Positions 7,342 through 16,008 of a stretch of 37,886 nt of DNA are shown one piece after another. The stretch is from Anoxybacillus thermarum (lineage in GTDB: Bacteria > Bacillota > Bacilli > Bacillales > Anoxybacillaceae), in contig NZ_JXTH01000021.1 in the NCBI RefSeq assembly GCF_000836725.1, forward strand, positions 1 through 37,886. The letters run 5' to 3'. The translations under genes and the position numbers were made by a program. The notes beneath the pieces were generated by a model, which saw only the letters and a list, made by a program, of their open reading frames with translations, did no database searches and was not told the DNA's origin. Every line of letters starts with the position of its first letter. The first letter of the stretch is position 1.

Positions 7342-8248
7342 ACAAATCAACATCGTTATACGGCTCATTAGTCTTGTATGTATAGCCATATTTATATGGA
7401 TGACCGTTCAACATTTTAATGCCCAACTGTTGTTCGATCTTATGCACACGCTTGTCTCGCAACCGTGGCACGCAAGTTATATGTTCATCATGTATGGACT
7501 TGCTTTTGTTTTACGTGCAATGGCATGGAAATGGTATTTGCCTCAAGCTCGTTTTCAAACGTGTATCGATGGGTTATTTGCTAGTTTATTTATCAATCAC
7601 ATTTTTCCGATTAAAATTGGAGATGCTGCTCGCATTGGCATATGCGCAAGGCGAGATCGCATCCTGTTTGCCATTGTTGCCGAGTCTGTCATTGTATTAC
7701 GCCTTCTCGATTTGATCGTTTTATTTTTCTTTGCTTTTTTCGGTGCAATCGTTTATATGCACACCGTTATTCGTTCCGCCGTTATGTTCCCCCTCGTTTT
7801 CGGCGGCATCGTTGTTTTGTTTTTCGTCCTTCAACGCATCGATTTGTCATGGCTACAAAAACATAAACAACATTGGAACATGATATGGAAAAGCCGTCGC
7901 TTTGTGCTGATTGTTGTTGCTATTGTTTTCAGTTGGATATGTGAAGCTGTCGTTTTGTTTGAAATGGCGAAAATGGTTGCCTTTCCACTTTCATTTGCTC
8001 AATCGTTATGGGTAAATAGTATGACCGTTGGAGGACAAATATTTCAAATGACTCCAGGAGGATTAGCCACGTATGAAGCCGTTATGGCATTTGCGTTAAC
8101 GCGCATTCATCCGTATTGGGAACAAGCATACGCCCTTGCGTTAGTGACCCATTTGTTTAAATTTTTATTTTCTTATGTCGTCGGACTATATGTATGGTTT
8201 CGCATCCCGACATTATGGACATTCGCTCGAAAGGAGGACGCGGCGTGA
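7331..8248 (+). CDS. UPF0104/LPG-synthase-TM-like membrane protein (flippase-like)
   Basis: A 305-residue polytopic protein with about eight predicted membrane segments. INHIFPIKIGDAARIG after the third segment and QMTPGGLATYEAVM near the seventh match the conserved loops of the UPF0104 (YbhN/AglD-like) family, which also forms the membrane part of MprF. Members are linked to lipid or lipid-linked sugar translocation; the substrate here is unknown. ATG 7331 overlaps the epimerase by 11 bases. A longer in-frame reading from 7157 is entirely inside the epimerase gene and lacks a ribosome site. It overlaps the next gene by 4 bases (GTGA), so the two are probably translationally coupled. Confidence 0.78.
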   Translation: MKNKQINIVIRLISLVCIAIFIWMTVQHFNAQLLFDLMHTLVSQPWHASYMFIMYGLAFVLRAMAWKWYLPQARFQTCIDGLFASLFINHIFPIKIGDAARIGICARRDRILFAIVAESVIVLRLLDLIVLFFFAFFGAIVYMHTVIRSAVMFPLVFGGIVVLFFVLQRIDLSWLQKHKQHWNMIWKSRRFVLIVVAIVFSWICEAVVLFEMAKMVAFPLSFAQSLWVNSMTVGGQIFQMTPGGLATYEAVMAFALTRIHPYWEQAYALALVTHLFKFLFSYVVGLYVWFRIPTLWTFARKEDAA

Positions 8249-9684
8249 AAAAAGCATCGAAGTTTGAAAAAATAGCGGCAAGATGTTGGAATTTATTAAA
8301 TGAAGGAAAGCCATTCACTCCGATTTTCGTCATCGGGACGATGCTCCTTTTTCATTTATTTGATGGTATGACGTTGGAAGAAGGGGAAAAGCTATTTCGT
8401 AGCTTTTTACTCACCATCCCCCTTTTCGTTTTGTACTACGTATATGACTATCCGTTATTTTTACGTAACTATTTATGGGTTCCGTACGTCATGTTTTTAA
8501 TGATTTGGTCTTTCGTTCCAACGAGCTTACTTTTGCTTGCTGTCAGTCTTTACTTCTTTTTTACCGTTTTCTTTTGGGGAACGTTATATTATCATCTACG
8601 CATTGGAACGACGTGGTTGAATTTCACTCGCTTTTGGAAACTCGTATTAAAAAATAGCGACTCTACGAGTGGAAATGCACAAGAACAATTACCGAAAGTG
8701 TTGCTTCTTCTTTCTACGTGGGAATACGGGATGCAACATGATGTACATGTTCCGTCATTCATTGCTTTTTACGCATTTGTTTTTATATGGTCATTTATTT
8801 TACATCGCTATTTATTTGACTGGAAGCCGAAAGTGATCGATCATTATACGAACAATGTGCCGACAAATGATAAGTCGTTGAGCGATCGTGTCATCGTCCT
8901 TGTGATTGATGGGATGAGAAAGGATCGTTTTGAACAAGCGAATGCTCCATTTTTAAAATCGCTCCGTGCCAATGGAACAGATTTTACACAAATGGAAACA
9001 GTATATCCTGCACGAACGGTCGTTTGTTTTACGTCGATGCTTACAGGAACGTATCCGTTTGAGCACGGCATTCGTTCAAATATGGTATGGAAGCTAGGCA
9101 TTCGAGTAGAGAGTATTTTTGACTCACTTCGAAGAGTAGGGAAAAAAGGAAAAGTGCTCGGTATCGCTCATCTTGTCGATTCCCTAGGAAATGATGTCGA
9201 AACAGTTACAGCTGTCATGCATAACGATGTGGCAGACCGTAACATTATGGAGAGGGCGAAGCAAATCATGGCCGAACAAGATTTAGATTTATTCGTCGTT
9301 CAATTCATTGGAACGGATCAAACCGGCCATAGTCGCGGTGTACATTATGATGAGTATGTGCAAAAAATTGAAGAAGTTGATCGGCTCATTCAACAATTTG
9401 TTGAATGGCTACACGAGAAAGGGAAAATGGACAACACGACGCTCATCGTTTGTGCCGATCATGGACAAGCGGATGGAATTGGTGGACACGGTCATCTAGA
9501 CGAAGGAGAACGGTATGTCCCATTTTTCATGCACGGTCCGATGATTGAAAAAGGAAAGCGCATTGACGAAAAACATAGTCTCGTTTCCCTTGCTCCAACG
9601 ATTGCTTATTTGTTAGGAGCTCCATATCCGAGCCATAGCCGTGGCCCTGTGTTAGTCGAAGCGCTGAAGAAAGAGGGAAGATGA
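8245..9684 (+). CDS. Membrane-anchored alkaline-phosphatase-superfamily phosphodiesterase/transferase
   Basis: A 479-residue protein with an N-terminal membrane portion (about residues 25-205, four or five segments) and a C-terminal catalytic domain of the alkaline phosphatase/nucleotide pyrophosphatase superfamily. The two-metal ligands are visible: Asp222 in VIDGM, nucleophile Thr258 in YPARTVVCF, Asp358 and His362 in GTDQTGH, Asp405-His406 in CADHG, and His415 or His417 in GGHGH. Known relatives hydrolyse phosphodiesters or move phospho-substituents on lipids and glycans, with the active site outside the membrane. The start is GTG 8245, seven bases after AAGGAGG; an in-frame ATG at 8194 is inside the previous gene. 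It overlaps its neighbours by 4 bases at both ends. Its substrate is unknown, but context suggests a polyprenyl- or glycerolipid-linked glycan. Confidence 0.75.
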   Translation: MKKASKFEKIAARCWNLLNEGKPFTPIFVIGTMLLFHLFDGMTLEEGEKLFRSFLLTIPLFVLYYVYDYPLFLRNYLWVPYVMFLMIWSFVPTSLLLLAVSLYFFFTVFFWGTLYYHLRIGTTWLNFTRFWKLVLKNSDSTSGNAQEQLPKVLLLLSTWEYGMQHDVHVPSFIAFYAFVFIWSFILHRYLFDWKPKVIDHYTNNVPTNDKSLSDRVIVLVIDGMRKDRFEQANAPFLKSLRANGTDFTQMETVYPARTVVCFTSMLTGTYPFEHGIRSNMVWKLGIRVESIFDSLRRVGKKGKVLGIAHLVDSLGNDVETVTAVMHNDVADRNIMERAKQIMAEQDLDLFVVQFIGTDQTGHSRGVHYDEYVQKIEEVDRLIQQFVEWLHEKGKMDNTTLIVCADHGQADGIGGHGHLDEGERYVPFFMHGPMIEKGKRIDEKHSLVSLAPTIAYLLGAPYPSHSRGPVLVEALKKEGR

Positions 9685-10406
9685 TGAAAGTCGTTGTATT
9701 TTTGCCTGCACATAACGAGGAAGAAGCGATTGGAGAAGTCATTCGTCGTATTCCGAGGCATATTGGATCGAATATAGAAGTGCATGTACTAGTCGTTGAC
9801 GACGGCTCAACGGATCGTACGGTTGACGTCGCTAAGCAGGCGGGAGCTGATTTCATTTATCGACACGAACGAAATCGTGGGTTAGGGGCAGCTGTACGCA
9901 CTGGTTTACAACAATGTGTAGAGCTTGATGCCGACATCGGTGTCATGATTGATGCAGATAATGAATATCCGCCAGAGCAAATCCCAGATCTCATCATACC
10001 TATTTTATGTGGAGAAGCGGATTATACGATGGGTTCTCGCTTTCTAGGAACGATTCATGGGATGAAATGGCATCGCCGCATCGGAAATTATATGTTTACG
10101 TTGCTTCAATCCATCTTATTAAAAACATGGATTTACGATGGTCAATCAGGCATGCGGGCTTTTTCACGCGAGGCGATGGAAGAAGCGGAAATTATTCATG
10201 ATTACAACTACGCTCAAGTATTGACGTTAAATTTAGTTCGCAAAGGATTCCGCTTAAAAGAAGTGCCGATTGTATATCAAGTGAGGACAACAGGTCAGTC
10301 GTTTATTAAGTTCACAGCTTACTTAAAACACGTTCTTCCTGCTATCGTGAAAGAAATGTGTCGTCCGGTGAAAAGAAAGTATATGCACTCTGTTCAACAA
10401 CGCTAG
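9681..10406 (+). CDS. GT2 glycosyltransferase, dolichyl-phosphate-mannose-synthase-like
   Basis: A 241-residue family-2 glycosyltransferase. The GT-A motifs are FLPAHNEEEAIGEVI (residues 6-20), VDDGSTDRT, the metal-binding DAD in MIDADNEYPP, and YDGQSGMRAF. The shape is that of DPM1-type enzymes, which transfer a sugar from a nucleotide sugar to a polyprenyl phosphate. No C-terminal membrane helices are present, unlike CsbB or GtrB. The start is ATG 9681, overlapping the previous stop (ATGA); ATG 9684 is an equal alternative. It ends the four-gene unit at a strong terminator. A GT-C-like protein (12217) that could use its polyprenyl-phosphate sugar lies 1.8 kb away. Confidence 0.82.
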   Translation: MMKVVVFLPAHNEEEAIGEVIRRIPRHIGSNIEVHVLVVDDGSTDRTVDVAKQAGADFIYRHERNRGLGAAVRTGLQQCVELDADIGVMIDADNEYPPEQIPDLIIPILCGEADYTMGSRFLGTIHGMKWHRRIGNYMFTLLQSILLKTWIYDGQSGMRAFSREAMEEAEIIHDYNYAQVLTLNLVRKGFRLKEVPIVYQVRTTGQSFIKFTAYLKHVLPAIVKEMCRPVKRKYMHSVQQR

Positions 10407-10430
10407 AGAGTCATTCTCTAGCATTTTTTC
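10402..10430 (+). terminator. Terminator after the glycan operon
   Basis: GCTAGAGA (10402-10409), loop GTCAT, TCTCTAGC (10415-10422), then ATTTTTTC. The stop codon of the glycosyltransferase lies in the stem. Confidence 0.9.
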
Positions 10431-10459
10431 TTGACAACAATCATGATAATTATTATCAT
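10431..10459 (+). promoter_or_regulatory. Promoter with perfect Fur box for the FTR1 unit
   Basis: TTGACA (10431-10436), a 17-base spacer and TATCAT (10454-10459) form a promoter. TGATAATTATTATCA (10444-10458) is an exact match to the 7-1-7 Fur box TGATAATNATTATCA and overlaps the -10. The further ATTATCAT repeat extends it to 10465. Iron-dependent repression is a strong inference. Confidence 0.88.
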
Positions 10460-10482
10460 TATCATCGAAGGAGGAGATCGGA

Positions 10483-11229
10483 GTGAAAAAGTTTTTATTT
10501 TTTTGTTTATCAATGATATTAATTTTCACTTCAGCCCCTATGTCTTCATTCGCTTACTCATACGGTGATCCGAACGAAGAAGCGGTTGCTGAAGCATATA
10601 AAGAGATGATCGCCAAAGCGCAAGAGAAAAAGTTCGATGAAGTGAAGGCGATTTATGAAACGGTGCAAAAAGAAATTGATATGCATATGGGTCCTGAACC
10701 GTCTGCGATTATTTTAGAGGCGATTGAAAATAAAGATGAGGATACGATTGTTTCAGCAATGCAAAAAGTGCTTGTGTTAAACGTTGCCCGTCGTTTAGAG
10801 AATGTAGAAAATAATTTCGATAATTACGATACGAGCAAACGTTTATTAGCGAAAGCATTTGCTACATATAAAGCCCTTTCCCCGATTGTACAACAAAACG
10901 ATGCCGAGTTAGATGAAAAATTAAAACAACAGTTCGATGTTGCCCTTCAATCGCTCGGAAATCCGGGATTGTTTGGAGTAGGAAAGAAAGAATCGAACAT
11001 CAATCAATTTAAAGAAAGCAAACAAACGATTTTGAAAGCGTTACAAGATCAATTTGAATTAGAAAATATTGAAACGGGTCATTTTACTGAAGAAGATTTA
11101 GATCGATTAGCAGCGGCAAAAAAGAAGGAATGGACGGATTTGTCAGATGTGAAAAATTGGATTCCGATTATTGCTATTATCGCTGTTATCGTTGCGGTTG
11201 TCGTGTATGCCGTGAGAAAACGGAAGTAA
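10483..11229 (+). CDS. Secreted, C-terminally anchored helical protein, FTR1 partner
   Basis: A 248-residue protein with an N-terminal signal peptide (about residues 1-25, ending in SSFAYS), a helical extracytoplasmic domain, and a single C-terminal membrane helix (about 223-243) followed by RKRK. It should be displayed on the outside of the membrane. The helical domain resembles, from memory, the extracytoplasmic N-terminal extensions of some FTR1-family permeases, so it may be a separate version of that domain. GTG 10483 follows GAAGGAGGAGA. It is driven by a perfect Fur box and sits 18 bases before the permease gene, which supports a role as a ferric or ferrous iron-handling partner. The exact function is not established. 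Confidence 0.68.
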   Translation: MKKFLFFCLSMILIFTSAPMSSFAYSYGDPNEEAVAEAYKEMIAKAQEKKFDEVKAIYETVQKEIDMHMGPEPSAIILEAIENKDEDTIVSAMQKVLVLNVARRLENVENNFDNYDTSKRLLAKAFATYKALSPIVQQNDAELDEKLKQQFDVALQSLGNPGLFGVGKKESNINQFKESKQTILKALQDQFELENIETGHFTEEDLDRLAAAKKKEWTDLSDVKNWIPIIAIIAVIVAVVVYAVRKRK

Positions 11230-11247
11230 AGAAAGGGGGCGCGTGCG

Positions 11248-12171
11248 TTGGAAGTTCAAGCACTGCTCATTACGTTTCGTGAAGCGTTAGAAGCGCTATT
11301 AATTGTTGGAATTATTACATCGTATTTGAAGCGCATTGATCAATCACGTTATGTGAAATATGTTTGGCTCGGCGCAGGGCTAGCTGTGTTTGCAAGCGCG
11401 ATTGTCGCATTATTATTCCAAGTCGTGCTTACTGGTTTTTCCACGATGGCAAGCGAAATATATTTAAAGGTGAGCATCATTTTTATTTCTTCCATCTTGC
11501 TGACGCAAATGGTATTTTGGATGGCAGAACATAGCAAAGATATAAAAAGTAGTATGGAAGGGAAAATGAGCAAATACGTGTCTAAAGGGGACGTATTTGG
11601 TATGGTGATGCATTCGTTTTTAGTTGTACTGCGTGAAGGAGTGGAGACGGTCTTTTTCTTTGCTGCCATTACAGGTGGAAACATCGGAGCAGCGGTACAA
11701 GGATGGGGAGCCATTACCGGTTTAACGATCGCTGCTATTGTCAGCTACATGTTTTTTAAAGGAACGATGCGCGTACCGTTAAAAACGTTTTTTAAAGTCA
11801 CAGGTGCATTTATCATTTTGATTGCCGCTGGGTTGCTTGTGCAAGGAATTTCGATGTTGCAAGATTTAAAAATTATCGGTAGCGTGATGCCGCACGTGTA
11901 CGATATTACATGGTTCATGCCGGAACATCCGATTGACCATGAACATTTCGTGCGTGACACAGGACAAGAACCGATTCTTTCTGGCGATGTCGGTATTTTC
12001 TTCAAGGCGTTATTCGGTTATTCATCGATGCCATCACTTGAAGAAGTATTAGCATATATTGGTTATTTCGTCGTCATTTATTTACTTGTGAAAACACGTT
12101 ATGGTGCGAAAGAAGAAAAAGAAGAAAAAAACGAAAAAAATGAGAAGGTGCTTGAACAACAAGTGATGTAA
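11248..12171 (+). CDS. FTR1-family iron permease (EfeU-like)
   Basis: A 307-residue FTR1/EfeU-type membrane protein with about seven segments. It has the two RExxE motifs that coordinate ferric iron: REALE (residues 11-15) in the first helix and REGVE (129-133) in a later helix. Relatives carry oxidised iron across the membrane with an extracytoplasmic oxidase or binding proteins. The start is TTG 11248 preceded by AAAGGGGGC; no other in-frame start fits. No EfeB-type heme peroxidase is present here, so the usual EfeUOB trio is incomplete in the window. The C-terminus is a highly charged Lys/Glu tail. It is cotranscribed with the 10483 gene from the Fur-boxed promoter and ends at a terminator. 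Confidence 0.87.
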   Translation: MEVQALLITFREALEALLIVGIITSYLKRIDQSRYVKYVWLGAGLAVFASAIVALLFQVVLTGFSTMASEIYLKVSIIFISSILLTQMVFWMAEHSKDIKSSMEGKMSKYVSKGDVFGMVMHSFLVVLREGVETVFFFAAITGGNIGAAVQGWGAITGLTIAAIVSYMFFKGTMRVPLKTFFKVTGAFIILIAAGLLVQGISMLQDLKIIGSVMPHVYDITWFMPEHPIDHEHFVRDTGQEPILSGDVGIFFKALFGYSSMPSLEEVLAYIGYFVVIYLLVKTRYGAKEEKEEKNEKNEKVLEQQVM

Positions 12172-12198
12172 AGTACAAGGGAAGCCTTGTACTTTTTT
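12171..12198 (+). terminator. Terminator after the FTR1 gene
   Basis: AAGTACAAGG (12171-12180), loop GAAG, CCTTGTACTT (12185-12194), then T residues. Confidence 0.9.
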
Positions 12199-12216
12199 AC
12201 TTAGGAGGGTTTTATT

Positions 12217-13617
12217 GTGCGAATTGTTTCAATCATCGTGCTGTTTGCAGTATGCGCATCGTATTTCGTCTATGCTAGCCCGTTTGCAGCAACGTGGGAT
12301 GAAGTGGACTTTGCTCTCGCCCTCGATCGATATGATTTACTTGCGATGCAACCACATTTTCCAGGATATCCGTATTTTATTTTTGGCGGGATGCTCATTC
12401 ATTCGTTTGTTGACAATGCTGCTAAAGCGCTTGCGATTTGGAATGGATTACTGATGACGAGTGCGATAATTCCAATTTATTTGCTTGCTAAAATATACGT
12501 AGAAAAAAAGTATGCGGTCTTCATTACAGCACTCGTCCAATCGCTTAGCTACGTCATGTTAATCGTTTCACAACCGATGTCGGAGGGGAGTGCTCTCGCT
12601 CTTTTATGGTGGTATGTGTGGAGTTTAGAACGTGCGCTTCACTCGAACCGTGTTCATGTGCAATGGCTACCGTTATTATTATTTAGCATCATGCTTGGTA
12701 TTCGCTTATCGTACATTCCTTTTGGGGTTGGTATATTATATGTTTGGTGGAAGCGGAGGTATCGTTTGACACAGCTTTTGTTATACAGTTTGGCAGCGGT
12801 TGCGTTTCAATTCATTTGGATAGGTGCAGTAGCTGCAACAGAAGGAGAAGGTTTTTGGCAGCTTGCACTTTCATTCGTAACAGGGCACTTTACACAATGG
12901 GGAGGAACGGTTTCAACGGATGAAGCGCCGTTTTGGCAGCGAGTATATATGCTTATTTTTTATAATATCATTTGGACAGGCATGGCAAAGCAGTCTGTAT
13001 GGCTACTTAGTTGTTTTGCTATTTTGTTCTTTATGACGTGGAAGCACATATTTCTTCCGAATTTATATCGTTTGCTTTTATTGACGTATTTTTTTTGGGC
13101 GCTATTTGCGCAAAATATTGAAAAGCCAAGGCATATATTGCCGGTTGTCATCATCGTTTCATTTTTTTTGTTCGCAAGCGCCCTTCAGTCGACATCGCGC
13201 CTTCGCCTGACCATTATGCTCGCTTTACTCGTTTTTCAAACGGCAATCGGCATACAAGGGGTAAACCGTCAAGCGACACAGTTGCCAGCGACGTATCAGT
13301 TGGCGTATGATTTTGAGCAGAAAGAAGAGCGCTTCATCTTATTTACATGGGAAGAAACGCGCGTGCTTGAATACTTACGTGTTTCTTTTCCGCATGAACG
13401 CGTCTTTTCATTCGATGTTTTCCAAAGAGAAAAAGCGATGTTTCCGCGCGCGAAAGTGTATGTAACCGATCGTGTCGTCAAAGGGTTTCAAGCGCAAGGT
13501 ATAGACGTTCGTCCATATATTCGCACGATTCGGACGTATGAATCGAGCTTATTATCTGATCCTGTATATGGGCGCATCACAGTATATGAATGGCGAGAGG
13601 AGGAAAAACGTGAATGA
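12217..13617 (+). CDS. Polytopic GT-C-like glycosyltransferase
   Basis: A 466-residue membrane protein with about ten or eleven predicted segments. The first outer loop has [11 protein letters not shown] (Asp28, Glu29, Asp31) and then [12 protein letters not shown], a combination typical of GT-C glycosyltransferases that use polyprenyl-phosphate sugars (PMT/ArnT-like and YkcB/YfhO-like proteins). The acidic residues would be the catalytic or metal site. The C-terminal ~100 residues are soluble. GTG 12217 follows TTAGGAGGG, 23 bases after the preceding terminator, and no good promoter fits between. It overlaps uvrC by 8 bases. Acceptor and sugar are unknown; the DPM1-like enzyme at 9681 is a natural donor partner. 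Confidence 0.68.
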   Translation: MRIVSIIVLFAVCASYFVYASPFAATWDEVDFALALDRYDLLAMQPHFPGYPYFIFGGMLIHSFVDNAAKALAIWNGLLMTSAIIPIYLLAKIYVEKKYAVFITALVQSLSYVMLIVSQPMSEGSALALLWWYVWSLERALHSNRVHVQWLPLLLFSIMLGIRLSYIPFGVGILYVWWKRRYRLTQLLLYSLAAVAFQFIWIGAVAATEGEGFWQLALSFVTGHFTQWGGTVSTDEAPFWQRVYMLIFYNIIWTGMAKQSVWLLSCFAILFFMTWKHIFLPNLYRLLLLTYFFWALFAQNIEKPRHILPVVIIVSFFLFASALQSTSRLRLTIMLALLVFQTAIGIQGVNRQATQLPATYQLAYDFEQKEERFILFTWEETRVLEYLRVSFPHERVFSFDVFQREKAMFPRAKVYVTDRVVKGFQAQGIDVRPYIRTIRTYESSLLSDPVYGRITVYEWREEEKRE

Positions 13618-15391
13618 GCGATTAAAAGAAAAGTTAGCGATTTTGCCCGATCAGCCGGGCTGCTATTTAATGAAAGATGCACACGGAACGGTCATTTACG
13701 TTGGAAAAGCGAAAGTGTTGAAAAATCGTGTTCGGTCTTATTTTACAGGCACACATGACGGCAAAACGCTTCGCTTAGTGAATGAAATTGCTGATTTTGA
13801 ATATATCGTGACGTCCTCTAATTTAGAGGCGCTCATTTTAGAAATGAATTTAATAAAAAAATACGATCCGAAATATAACGTCATGTTAAAAGATGACAAA
13901 AGCTACCCGTTTATTAAAATTACAGGGGAGACGCATCCCCGTCTGATCATTACACGCACGGTGAAAAAAGATAAAGGAAAATATTTCGGTCCGTATCCAA
14001 ACGCCCACGCGGCACATGAAACGAAAAAATTGCTCGATCGCTTATATCCGTTAAGAAAATGTGAGAAGATGCCGAAAAAAGTTTGTTTATATTATCATAT
14101 GGGACAATGTTTAGGCCCTTGTGAATATCACGTATCGGAGGAAGAAAATAAACAAATTGTTGAACAAATTACGCGGTTTTTAAACGGCGGCTATAAAGAA
14201 GTGAAAGAGAAATTGACAGAAAAGATGATGGAAGCAGCGGAACAGTTACAGTTTGAGCGGGCGAAAGAATATCGCGACCAAATTTCGTATATCGAAACAT
14301 TAATGGAAAAACAAAAAATGATTTTACACGATTTCGTGGACCGCGACATTTTTGGATATGCGTACGATAAAGGATGGATGTGCGTCCAAGTATTTTTTAT
14401 TCGCCAAGGGAAGCTCATCGAACGAAACGTGTCGATGTTTCCGCTGTACCAAGAGCCGGAAGAAGAATTTTTAACGTTTTTAGGTCAATTTTACAGTAAA
14501 CATTATCATTTAAAGCCGCGTGAAGTTGTATTGCCGCGAGAAATCGATGGAGAAATGGCGGCGAAATTGCTCGATGTAAACGTCACACAGCCGAAAAGCG
14601 GCAAAAAGAAAGAACTTGTTGAGTTAGCTTGTAAAAATGCGCAAATGGCTTTGCAAGAAAAGTTCTTTTTAATTGAACGTGACGAAGAACGAACGATTCG
14701 CGCGGTTGAACGGCTAGGTGAAGCGCTTGGGATTCCGACGCCTCATCGAATCGAGGCGTTTGATAACTCAAACATTCAAGGAACAGACGCCGTCGCTGCG
14801 ATGGTTGTATTTATTGACGGAAAACCGGAAAAAAAAGAATATCGTAAATATAAAATAAAAACGGTGCAAGGGGCAGATGATTACGAGTCGATGCGTGAAA
14901 TTATTCGCCGACGGTACACGCGCGTGTTGCGCGAGCAGTTGCCTCTTCCTCATCTCATTGTTGTCGATGGAGGAAAAGGGCAAATACAAGCTGCAAAAGA
15001 AGTGTTGGAATGCGAGCTTGGGTTATCGATTCCGATCGCTGGGTTAGTGAAAGATGAGAAACACCGCACTTCACATTTCCTTTTTGGTAATCCACCGAGC
15101 ATTGTTTCATTAGAGAAAAATAGTCAAGAGTTTTATTTGCTGCAGCGCATTCAAGAGGAAGTGCATCGTTTTGCCATTACATTTCATCGCCAAGTGAGAT
15201 CCAAGTCAGCATTTTCTTCGATTCTCGATAAAATTCCGGGGGTCGGAACAAAAAGAAAACAAGCGTTATTGCAACATTTCGGATCGATTAAAAAAATGAA
15301 AGAAGCGACGGTGGAGCAGTTGCAAGAGGCGAATATTCCAAAACATGTTGCCCAAAAAATTTATGAAACGCTTCAAACGTACGAAAGCTGA
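13610..15391 (+). CDS. uvrC: Excinuclease ABC subunit C
   Basis: A 593-residue UvrC, the nuclease subunit that makes the 3' and 5' incisions in nucleotide excision repair. Domains in order: GIY-YIG nuclease (residues 15-95; [16 protein letters not shown]), a Cys-rich segment around [13 protein letters not shown], a UVR domain for UvrB contact (about 195-235, [10 protein letters not shown]), an RNase-H-like nuclease ([17 protein letters not shown]) and C-terminal helix-hairpin-helix motifs ([18 protein letters not shown]). The start is GTG 13610 after GAGGAGG; an in-frame ATG at 13538 lies within the previous gene and lacks a ribosome site. It overlaps the GT-C gene by 8 bases and appears to depend on transcription from upstream. 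It ends in a shared terminator with convergent yslB. Confidence 0.96.
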   Translation: MNERLKEKLAILPDQPGCYLMKDAHGTVIYVGKAKVLKNRVRSYFTGTHDGKTLRLVNEIADFEYIVTSSNLEALILEMNLIKKYDPKYNVMLKDDKSYPFIKITGETHPRLIITRTVKKDKGKYFGPYPNAHAAHETKKLLDRLYPLRKCEKMPKKVCLYYHMGQCLGPCEYHVSEEENKQIVEQITRFLNGGYKEVKEKLTEKMMEAAEQLQFERAKEYRDQISYIETLMEKQKMILHDFVDRDIFGYAYDKGWMCVQVFFIRQGKLIERNVSMFPLYQEPEEEFLTFLGQFYSKHYHLKPREVVLPREIDGEMAAKLLDVNVTQPKSGKKKELVELACKNAQMALQEKFFLIERDEERTIRAVERLGEALGIPTPHRIEAFDNSNIQGTDAVAAMVVFIDGKPEKKEYRKYKIKTVQGADDYESMREIIRRRYTRVLREQLPLPHLIVVDGGKGQIQAAKEVLECELGLSIPIAGLVKDEKHRTSHFLFGNPPSIVSLEKNSQEFYLLQRIQEEVHRFAITFHRQVRSKSAFSSILDKIPGVGTKRKQALLQHFGSIKKMKEATVEQLQEANIPKHVAQKIYETLQTYES

Positions 15392-15412
15392 CCATCATTG
15401 GTCAGCTTCATC
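15385..15412. terminator. Bidirectional terminator between uvrC and yslB
   Basis: AAGCTGACC (15385-15393), loop ATCATT, GGTCAGCTT (15400-15408). The stop codons of both convergent genes are in or next to the stem. T residues follow on the plus strand. Confidence 0.75.
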
Positions 15413-15838
15413 TTTTCGGTCCCATTTGACTGTAAATAAAACGGTTTTGGCGCGTCGTTTTTGTTGTTCAAACGCTTCTGTGACATATCCTTTTTGTTGC
15501 TCAAACTGTTGGGCAAGAAAGCCCGCTTCAAGTTGAAATGTGCAATCTTCACTATAATCGAACCGCATCGCAACGAGCGGTCCTTCTAATTGAAGTTCAC
15601 ATTGATCTTTTTTTTCTTCAAGCAGCGATAAATTTCCCCAACCCGCTTGTTCAAAAAAACCGATGATATCGTCGATTGTACCTAGCGGGTATTTTCTCGC
15701 TAAATCTTTTCCTGCCCAATATAAAATAAAAGGGGTTTCTTTCCCAAACAAATTTGGCAACAATTCTTTCCGAAATAAAAAGTCGCTAAAAGCAGAAATG
15801 TTTATTTGTTTCCACTGTTCATGCCCGCTCACGTTCAA
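15395..15838 (-). CDS. yslB: YslB-like DUF2507 protein
   Basis: A 147-residue soluble protein resembling B. subtilis YslB (DUF2507, 148 residues) through FILYWAGKDLARKYPL, FFEQAGWGNL, CTFQLEAGFLAQQ and the C-terminal TVKWDRKD. The function is unknown; the fold is of the V4R/heme-NO-binding-like group as far as I recall. The start is TTG 15838 close behind GAGAGGGG; GTG 15832 has a more usual spacing and is an alternative. TATAAT on the minus strand (15863-15858) may be its -10. It sits between uvrC and sdhC as in related genomes, but B. subtilis lysC is not found between it and uvrC. Confidence 0.82.
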   Translation of the reverse strand: MNVSGHEQWKQINISAFSDFLFRKELLPNLFGKETPFILYWAGKDLARKYPLGTIDDIIGFFEQAGWGNLSLLEEKKDQCELQLEGPLVAMRFDYSEDCTFQLEAGFLAQQFEQQKGYVTEAFEQQKRRAKTVLFTVKWDRKDEADQ

Positions 15839-15973
15839 TTCCCCTCTCTATTTTTTCATTATAGCGCACAACAATCCGAAAAACAGTATTGACTTTTCTT
15901 TTATTTCGGACTTCACTAGAAGTATAGTTGTTTTAAAATTTGAAATGATTGAACATTTCGTGAACACCTTTTC

Positions 15974-16002
15974 TTGACGCTCCTACATTCTGGGAGTACA
16001 AT
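15974..16002 (+). promoter_or_regulatory. sdhCAB promoter
   Basis: TTGACG (15974-15979), exactly 17 bases, TACAAT (15997-16002). The start point predicted is about 16009, leaving a leader of about 110 bases. Confidence 0.82.
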
Positions 16003-16008
16003 GAATGT

